Below, in pieces: positions 58,265 to 64,000 of a stretch of DNA of 64,000 bases. This stretch comes from Paraburkholderia guartelaensis (GTDB lineage: Bacteria; Pseudomonadota; Gammaproteobacteria; Burkholderiales; Burkholderiaceae), in the NCBI RefSeq assembly GCF_004353905.1, contig NZ_SMOD01000009.1:1-64000 (forward strand), given 5' to 3'. Made by a program: the position numbers and the translations under genes. Position 1 is the first letter of the stretch; each line of letters opens with the position of its first letter. The notes beneath the pieces are model-generated. The model did not search any database and was not told the DNA's origin. It saw only the letters and a program-made list of their open reading frames with translations.

Positions 58265-59851
58265 ATGCCTTGCCGTTTCGTCCGCTCCGGCGCGACCGCT
58301 GGATCCGCCGGGTCCGTGGCGCGCCGCGCGCCCACACCGCTTTCCACGCTGGCGCTGTGCGCGGCCGCCGTGCTCACCTTCCAGTTGGCTGGCTGCGCCG
58401 TCGGCCCCGACTATCACCGGCCCAGCGCCGCCGTTCCCGCTTCGTTCAAGGAAGCGCCTGAGGGCTGGAAGGTCGCGCAACCCGCCGATACCGCCGACCG
58501 CGGCGACTGGTGGCTCATCTACGACGACGCGCAGCTCAATGCGCTGATGGACCAGCTCAACACCAGCAACCAGACGGTCGCGCAATCTGCCGCCGCCTAC
58601 CGCCAGGCGCGTGCCCTCGTGGGCGAGGCGCGGGCGGCGTACTTCCCCGTGATCAGCGGCTCGTTCGCCGGCACGCGCTCGTACACGCCCACGCGCGTGG
58701 CCAACTCGAGCGGCGGACTATCGAGCGGCAGCATCAACAACAACGTCAACCTCGGGCTCGACGCCACCTGGGAACCCGATCTCTGGGGCAAGGTGAGCCG
58801 CACGGTCAGCTCGCAGGAGGCGAGCCAGCAGGGCGCCGCCGCGGATCTCGCGAACGCGCGTCTGTCGGCCCAGGCCACGCTCGCGCAGACCTACTTCACG
58901 TTGCGCTCGCTCGACGCGCAGCAGAAGCTGCTCGACGACACCGTCGTCGCGTACCAGAAGTCGCTGCAGCTCACGCAAAATCAGTACGCCCAGGGCGTGG
59001 CGGGCCGCGCCGACGTGATCCAGGCGCAAACCCAGCTGCAATCCGCTCAGGCGTCCGCGATCGACAACGGCGTGGCGCGCGCCCAGGACGAGCACGCGAT
59101 CGCCGTGCTGGTCGGCCAGCCCGCCTCCACGTTCTCGATCCCGCCGTCGCCACTCGCCGCCACGCCGCCCACGGTGCCGCTCGCCATGCCTTCGGCGCTG
59201 CTCGAGCGCCGGCCCGACATCGCCTCGGCCGAGCGCAAGGCGGCGTCGGCCAATGAGCAGATCGGCGTCGCCATCGCGGCGTACTTCCCCACGCTCACGC
59301 TTTCCGCGAGCGGCGGTTTCGAAAGTTCGGTGATGTCGCAGCTGTTGCAGCTGCCTTCGCGCTTCTGGACGCTCGGGCCGTCGCTTGCCGGCACGATCTT
59401 CGACGCCGGACTGCGCAAGGCGCAGACCGAGGCCGCGCGCGCCGCCTACGACCAGCAGGTGGCCACCTACCGGCAAACGGTGCTGTCCGCGTTCCAGGAC
59501 GTGGAGGACAACCTCGCTTCGCAGCGCATTCTCGGGCAAGAGGTCGTCGTGCAGCAGCAGGCGGTGGAGTCGGCGCAGCATGCGCTCGCGATCGTGACGA
59601 ACGAGTACAAGGCGGGCACGACCGATTTCCAGAACGTGCTTTCCGCGCAGGCCACGGCCTTTACCGCGCAGCAGAAGCTCGTGAGCATCGGCGGGCAGCG
59701 CATGGTGTCGTCGGTGGGGCTCGTGAAGGCGCTGGGCGGCGGCTGGGATGCCTCGCAGATGAATCGCGAGACCGGCAGCGTGACCGCGCCGGCAGTGGCT
59801 TCGGCTCCGGAAGCAGCGACTACGGCTACGGCAGCCGCCCAGCCGCAGTAA
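58265..59851 (+). CDS. Outer membrane efflux lipoprotein (NodT/OprM family)
   Basis: A 528-residue outer membrane factor. The lipobox LAGC with Cys44 is followed by VGPDYHRP, the usual entry of the NodT family, and two repeated helical-barrel halves (ADVIQAQTQLQSAQ, then TTDFQNVLSAQATAF). It would pair with an inner-membrane pump, possibly the MFS at 55314. No membrane fusion protein is adjacent. Confidence 0.93.
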   Translation: MPCRFVRSGATAGSAGSVARRAPTPLSTLALCAAAVLTFQLAGCAVGPDYHRPSAAVPASFKEAPEGWKVAQPADTADRGDWWLIYDDAQLNALMDQLNTSNQTVAQSAAAYRQARALVGEARAAYFPVISGSFAGTRSYTPTRVANSSGGLSSGSINNNVNLGLDATWEPDLWGKVSRTVSSQEASQQGAAADLANARLSAQATLAQTYFTLRSLDAQQKLLDDTVVAYQKSLQLTQNQYAQGVAGRADVIQAQTQLQSAQASAIDNGVARAQDEHAIAVLVGQPASTFSIPPSPLAATPPTVPLAMPSALLERRPDIASAERKAASANEQIGVAIAAYFPTLTLSASGGFESSVMSQLLQLPSRFWTLGPSLAGTIFDAGLRKAQTEAARAAYDQQVATYRQTVLSAFQDVEDNLASQRILGQEVVVQQQAVESAQHALAIVTNEYKAGTTDFQNVLSAQATAFTAQQKLVSIGGQRMVSSVGLVKALGGGWDASQMNRETGSVTAPAVASAPEAATTATAAAQPQ

Positions 59852-59896
59852 AGCGTACGCGCCCGCGCGGGCGGGCGCACGCTCAAACTACGAACA

Positions 59897-60676
59897 TCAG
59901 CGCATGAAAGTCAGCGCGACGGTTCCCGGCCCAACCGGCCGGCCCAGCAGATTCAAGAGGCCTGCCAGGTTGTCGCGCTGATCCGGCGCCGCGCTCGCGG
60001 TGCCCTGAAACGATGCCGACGCACGCGAGAACGAACCGCGCCCCTCAAGCATCAGCGGTCCTTTTTGCGTCGATAGATCGAGTGTCGACGTCGCTCCTTG
60101 CGCCTGCAACACCACCTGATACGTGCCGAGCGGCTTCACAAGCGAAACGCGCGAGCTCATGTCGGCGAGCGAGACGGTCAGTCGTCCGAACGCATCCGTG
60201 CCGAACACGCGCCACGGGCTCCACGTGAGCCGCACCTTGCCGCCCAGATCGAGTGTGTTGAAGGGCGCGCCGAGACCGGCGAGCAGCGAAGCCGGCACGT
60301 CGATCGTGCCGGCGCTCACGTTCGCGCCGCGTAGCGACGCATCCACCGTGACGGCGTCGGGCATCGCCTCGGTCTGCAGCATTTCCATGCGTACGCGCGC
60401 GACGAAAAGCGGCCAGAACGCCGTACGCCAGACGATGCGCCCCGGCAGCAGCGTCGCGCCGCGTGCGTCCTGACCCGCGGCGAGCATCAGCGTGGCGGAG
60501 CCGTGCCAGAGCGAGCCTTCCGGGTCGATCAGATTGACGTGCCCCTGGGTCGCGCGCGCGAACTGCGGTGCGATCCAGGCCGCGGGCAGGCGGGCGAGCA
60601 GCACGACGCCGCTCGACAGCATACCCACGATCAGCCAGGGCAACGCGGCGCGCAGGCGCCGCATCCAGTAACTCAT
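59897..60676 (-). CDS. gspN: Type II secretion system protein N
   Basis: A 259-residue GspN, with a single N-terminal membrane anchor (about 10-30) and a periplasmic domain. It is the last gene of the visible gspJ-K-L-M-N series. Family-like elements are WIAPQFARATQGHVNLIDPEGSLWHGSATLML and the C-terminal GLLNLLGRPVG. It lies 56 nt after gspM. Confidence 0.87.
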   Translation of the reverse strand: MSYWMRRLRAALPWLIVGMLSSGVVLLARLPAAWIAPQFARATQGHVNLIDPEGSLWHGSATLMLAAGQDARGATLLPGRIVWRTAFWPLFVARVRMEMLQTEAMPDAVTVDASLRGANVSAGTIDVPASLLAGLGAPFNTLDLGGKVRLTWSPWRVFGTDAFGRLTVSLADMSSRVSLVKPLGTYQVVLQAQGATSTLDLSTQKGPLMLEGRGSFSRASASFQGTASAAPDQRDNLAGLLNLLGRPVGPGTVALTFMR

Positions 60677-60732
60677 TGCTTATTTCTCCGGCGATTCTCA
60701 TTGCGCGCTTCCTGGCGCGCGTTTTTTCTTTT

Positions 60733-61251
60733 TTAATGCGTATTCGCCGGTTGCAGCGAGGCCGTCAAGTCGACCTGGCCATCGGCCTTCAGCGCGGTGA
60801 TGTGCGCCTCGACCACCTGCACCTTGAACTGCTTGCGCACGTCGTCGAGCCACGCGGCCCACGCCGGAAACGATACGTTCTTCATCTGCACCTGCACCGT
60901 CGTGCCGATCAGCTGAATCTGCGCGCCCGTGAGCGCGTGATCGGCGAGCGAGGCCGTGAGTGCATCCTTGAGCGCCTGGCCGCCCGGCGCCACGCTCGCC
61001 GCAGCGCCTGCCAGCGAGCGCGCCTCGTCGGCCTCGGCCGTCATCTGCGCAAGCTCGCGCTGCATGCCGGGCAAGCTCTGACGCAGATGCGCGCGGCCGT
61101 CGGCGGCGGGCTGCCACAGCACCGACCAACCGATCGCCAGCGCAAGCACCGCGCCACCCCACGTGAGCAGCGTCTTTTCGCGCGTCGTGCGCGCCTCCCA
61201 GAAGTTCGTCCAGGCCTCGGCCCACGCGCCGCTCATAGCCGTTGTCTTCAC
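60733..61251 (-). CDS. gspM: Type II secretion system protein M
   Basis: A 172-residue inner membrane platform protein. The membrane helix LLTWGGAVLALAIGWSVLWQP is followed by a periplasmic region. GspM binds GspL and GspE. The start is GTG at 61249-61251, with AGGAGCGCATC upstream and a 4-nt overlap with the gspL stop (GTGA). An ATG at 61236 is the alternative. Confidence 0.87.
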   Translation of the reverse strand: MKTTAMSGAWAEAWTNFWEARTTREKTLLTWGGAVLALAIGWSVLWQPAADGRAHLRQSLPGMQRELAQMTAEADEARSLAGAAASVAPGGQALKDALTASLADHALTGAQIQLIGTTVQVQMKNVSFPAWAAWLDDVRKQFKVQVVEAHITALKADGQVDLTASLQPANTH

Positions 61252-62633
61252 GATGCGCTCCTGATGGTCCATTTGCCCGTGCTGGCATCCGCCGTGCCCG
61301 CGAGGCCGTTGCCCGCGAGGCGTTTCGCGAGATCGGCGTCGACGTTGACGCCTGGCTTGAAGGTCACTTCCAGACGCCGGTCGTGATAGTCGAGGGCCGC
61401 AATGCCGTTCGCGGGCACCGGACCGAGCGAGCGCGCAAAGCCGTCGGAAAGCGCGAGGAAGTCGTCGGGCGAAGGCTCGCCCGCGGCCAGGCGCAATTGC
61501 TGCAACTGGCGCGCCATCTGCCCGGCGGGATCGAGCACGACGGTCGTCTTCGGGAACGCGTTCAGCAGCAGCTCGGTCATCTGCGCGCTCATCGCGTCGC
61601 GCTGGCGCGCCATCATGAGCCACTGGATATTCGCGCCGACGACCGCCACGACGAGCGACGCCGCCACGAGCACGATCGGCACGCGCAGACGGCGCAGCGT
61701 CGCGCGGTCGAGCCGCCACGGCTGCGAGGCGAACTCGAACTGGCAGAGGTCGAAGCGGCAGGCGAGCGCGCGGCGCGCGAGCGCCTCGAACGTGAGCGTC
61801 TGCGCGCCCGGCAACGCGGCGGCCAGCGACGCGCGCGCGGCGGCGCTCGTGGGCTCGCCCGGCAGATTGGTGAGGACGTAGCCCGAAACCGGCGCACCGC
61901 CGGCGAGCGCCGTCACGGTGGCGGCGACGCTCGCGGCAGGCACCGCGAAGCCTTCGGCGAGCGCGCCGCGCACGATCGCGAGTTCGAGCGCCGCTTGCGC
62001 CGTGGCGGCCGCGGGCTCGAGCGCGACGCCGGGCAGCAGCGTGGGCGCGGTCGCAACGACGTGGCCAAGCACGCACGCGGTCACGGGTTCGGGCGCGGGC
62101 GTGGCGGGAGCCGCGGCAGCGGGCGCTGCACCCGGCTCTGCAGGCTCGGCGGGCTCAGTCACCGGAACCTCTTGAACCGCCTCCACCGCCTGCGCAGCAG
62201 GCAGGCAGCGCGCGACCGGCACGGCGCGCAGATTGCGGTGCCCCGCGGCGGTGAAGCCTTCCAGCAGAAAGCGGAACCAGCCGCGATCGATGGCCGCCAC
62301 GACCTGGCGGCCGTCGGCGAGGCGCTTGGGATCGAGCGCCAGATGGCAGGTCTGCGCATCCTGGATCAGATGATCCTCGACCACGTTCGGCAGCGCCTGA
62401 CGCAGCCGCGGCCCCTTGAGCGGCGGCACCGTGGCGGCGAGCGTAAGCAGGTCGCGCGCGGCGATCATGAGGATGGTGGCCGAGGCCTTCGGCAGGAGCC
62501 CCAGCGCCGAACGGCCCGCGCGTTGCGTGTTGCCCGTCTTGTCGAGCAGCACGAACGGCAGTTCCGGCAGCTGCCATTCCTGCGAGTGGACCGCCGGGTC
62601 GCGGGGCGGCATGAGAACGATCAGCGTGCTCAA
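61248..62633 (-). CDS. gspL: Type II secretion system protein L
   Basis: A 461-residue protein with a cytoplasmic actin-like N-terminal domain (STLIVLMPPRDP..., LPFVLLDKTG) that docks the ATPase GspE, a membrane helix (about 345-365) and a periplasmic ferredoxin-like part. The start is read as TTG at 62631-62633 because AGAGG lies 8 nt upstream; GTG 62639 is too close to the ribosome site. Confidence 0.87.
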   Translation of the reverse strand: MSTLIVLMPPRDPAVHSQEWQLPELPFVLLDKTGNTQRAGRSALGLLPKASATILMIAARDLLTLAATVPPLKGPRLRQALPNVVEDHLIQDAQTCHLALDPKRLADGRQVVAAIDRGWFRFLLEGFTAAGHRNLRAVPVARCLPAAQAVEAVQEVPVTEPAEPAEPGAAPAAAAPATPAPEPVTACVLGHVVATAPTLLPGVALEPAAATAQAALELAIVRGALAEGFAVPAASVAATVTALAGGAPVSGYVLTNLPGEPTSAAARASLAAALPGAQTLTFEALARRALACRFDLCQFEFASQPWRLDRATLRRLRVPIVLVAASLVVAVVGANIQWLMMARQRDAMSAQMTELLLNAFPKTTVVLDPAGQMARQLQQLRLAAGEPSPDDFLALSDGFARSLGPVPANGIAALDYHDRRLEVTFKPGVNVDADLAKRLAGNGLAGTADASTGKWTIRSAS

Positions 62634-62667
62634 ACGCACCTCTTTTCGATGTTGGTCGGGGACGGAT

Positions 62668-63798
62668 TCATGGTTCGTCGCTAACGCGCACGATGCGCGT
62701 CGTATGAGTGAGCGGGTCGCGCCAGACAAGTGTCGTGCGGTCCACCTCGGCGCGCTCGTGCTGCACGCGCCCATGGACGAGAAAATAACTCGTGTTGACG
62801 TCGATCTGCGAAGTGTCGATCGAGGCCTGCTTCACGCCCACGCCTTCGAGCGCGAGCTGCACGTCGCTCACGTTGCGGAAAAACACGCTCTGGCGACGCG
62901 CGACGAGGGCCTGTGCGTTCGAAAGACTCATGCCCGTCACGACGGACGCAATCACCTCGGCGCTCGCCGTGTTCATGTTCACGGGCGTCACGGTGGGCAG
63001 GATCGTCACGAACGGGCGCAACCGCGCGACGGCGTCGGGCGTGAAGCCGGGCACGTCGAGGAGCGAATCGACGCTCGTCATCAGGAGCGGCGCGACGCCG
63101 CTGTTGTTGTCGGAGTCGGAGAGGCCGGGGTTGTCGGTGTAGTTGCCGCCGCCAGTCGAACCGCCGCCTGCGAGCACCTCGGTTTGCGAGGTGCCGCTCG
63201 TCGTGGTGGTTTGCGTCTGGAAGCGCGTTGCCGAGTAGGCGAGGCCCGAGCGCAGATACACCGCGGTGTTCTTGGCGAGTTGCTGGTCGATGCCGAGTAT
63301 CTGCAACAGACGCGCGAACGCTTCGATCTCCGTGAGGTTCAGCTGCAGCGAGCCCGGCGCGTTGGACGCCACGAGATCGCGCAGATTGAAGCGCGACTGA
63401 GCGTCTTCGATCGAACCCGAAAGCCAGGTGTCCGCGCCCTGTTGCACATGCGCCTCGCCGATCTGACCGAGAAAGTCGGACAAGCGCGTTCTCGCGAGCG
63501 GCACGCCCCACGCGCCGCCAAGATACGTGATACCCGCCGACGTATCGGCTTCGGAGCGCAGCACGAGACGCGTCCAGTCGAGCGACGCGCGCGCAATCCA
63601 CTGCGCCTGCGCGAGCAGCCGCTGATTTTCGATGCGCCGCAACTGCACCTGCTGGCGCCACAACATGCCCGAGACGAGAATCGCCGAAAGCGCCACGACG
63701 AGCAGCGCGCTGATGATCGCCGCGCCGCGCCGTGCGCGTGCAGAACGGCTGGATCGTCTTGATTGTCGGGTGGAAGTTCGTTGTGTGCGCAACGTCAT
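62668..63798 (-). CDS. gspK: Type II secretion system minor pseudopilin GspK
   Basis: A 376-residue minor pseudopilin. A basic leader (1-25) ends in the prepilin cleavage site RRG followed by AAIISALLVVALSAIL. It lacks the Glu at +5, typical for GspK, which caps the pseudopilus tip. The remaining globular region is complete with the SAM-like domain (LLDVPGFTPDAVARLRPFVTILP). Start ATG 63796-63798 overlaps gspJ by 4 nt. Confidence 0.9.
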   Translation of the reverse strand: MTLRTQRTSTRQSRRSSRSARARRGAAIISALLVVALSAILVSGMLWRQQVQLRRIENQRLLAQAQWIARASLDWTRLVLRSEADTSAGITYLGGAWGVPLARTRLSDFLGQIGEAHVQQGADTWLSGSIEDAQSRFNLRDLVASNAPGSLQLNLTEIEAFARLLQILGIDQQLAKNTAVYLRSGLAYSATRFQTQTTTTSGTSQTEVLAGGGSTGGGNYTDNPGLSDSDNNSGVAPLLMTSVDSLLDVPGFTPDAVARLRPFVTILPTVTPVNMNTASAEVIASVVTGMSLSNAQALVARRQSVFFRNVSDVQLALEGVGVKQASIDTSQIDVNTSYFLVHGRVQHERAEVDRTTLVWRDPLTHTTRIVRVSDEP

Positions 63799-64000
63799 TC
63801 CCCCACCAGAAATACGCGGGTCACCGGCTGCTCGAGCGAATGCGAACCCACGCTCACCCGCACGCCCGTCACCGCGCGCGGCAGCGGCGCATTGCCGAGT
63901 TGCGGCACCTTGAGATCATTGTTGTTGCCGCTCACCTGCGAGCGCACGTCCTGCATGTTCGCGGTCCAGCCCGTCTTCGGCACATACAGTCGCGCGTTGA
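63795..64000 (-). CDS. gspJ: Type II secretion system minor pseudopilin GspJ (C-terminal part)
   Basis: The frame enters from the right edge and stops at 63795. The visible ~68 residues include ..YVPKTGWTANMQDVRSQVSGNNNDLKVPQLG and PRAVTGVRVSVG, matching GspJ C-terminal beta strands. Position before gspK fits the J-K-L-M-N order. The prepilin signal lies outside the window. Confidence 0.85.
   Translation of the reverse strand, partial: NARLYVPKTGWTANMQDVRSQVSGNNNDLKVPQLGNAPLPRAVTGVRVSVGSHSLEQPVTRVFLVGE

Overview
The window is GC-rich and almost fully coding. It reads as chromosome 1 of a Burkholderiaceae member (Burkholderia/Paraburkholderia/Caballeronia-like). Supporting signs are the gyrB-dnaN-dnaA / rpmH-rnpA-yidD-yidC-mnmE replication neighbourhood, a QueE with the Burkholderia-type CX14CX2C radical-SAM motif, an NtrY/short-NtrX pair next to rsmB, a DUF4148 protein and a type II secretion (gsp) operon. 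Species cannot be fixed from sequence reading alone.

Layout. 1-15 kb: end of a probable mrdA plus rodA (cell elongation), a Sel1-repeat protein coupled to an HpcH/HpaI aldolase, the queuosine genes queC-queE-queD, tRNA-Phe, the rsmB-DUF4390-ntrY-ntrX cluster, a GT87-like membrane protein, htpX, a LysE-type exporter, and fmt/def. 15-30 kb: dprA, a thioredoxin-like protein, topoisomerase III with a histone-H1-like tail, a LysR regulator, pckG, a D-2-hydroxyacid dehydrogenase, a patatin-like lipase, a thioesterase, tRNA-Lys, small conserved proteins, and an aldehyde dehydrogenase-DUF779 pair. 30.9-43.3 kb: a DnaA-box cluster that looks like a replication origin, a SagB-type nitroreductase, gyrB-dnaN-dnaA on the minus strand, then rpmH-rnpA-yidD-yidC and mnmE on the plus strand. 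43.4-50.5 kb: many small secreted or membrane proteins, a leaderless HtrA protease, YaeQ, a VOC protein and two candidate small RNAs. 50.5-64 kb: the ada-alkA alkylation-repair pair, gshA, a MarR/MFS/outer-membrane-factor efflux set, and the distal part of a gsp operon (gspJ-K-L-M-N) running off the right edge.

Genes work together as follows. QueC, QueE and QueD make the 7-deazaguanine precursor of queuosine. Fmt and Def start and finish N-formyl processing. Ada and AlkA form a translationally overlapping methylation-damage unit. DnaA, DnaN and GyrB start, clamp and relax replication. RpmH, RnpA, YidD and YidC link ribosome, tRNA maturation and membrane insertion.

Most of the window is ordinary core genome. 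The parts most worth a second look are non-coding: a putative ~62-nt minus-strand sRNA with two tandem anti-Shine-Dalgarno repeats (about 50204-50265), the DnaA-box cluster at 31043-31266, an orphan minus-strand terminator at 44905-44933, and a sigma32-like promoter in front of an HtrA protease that lacks a signal peptide.
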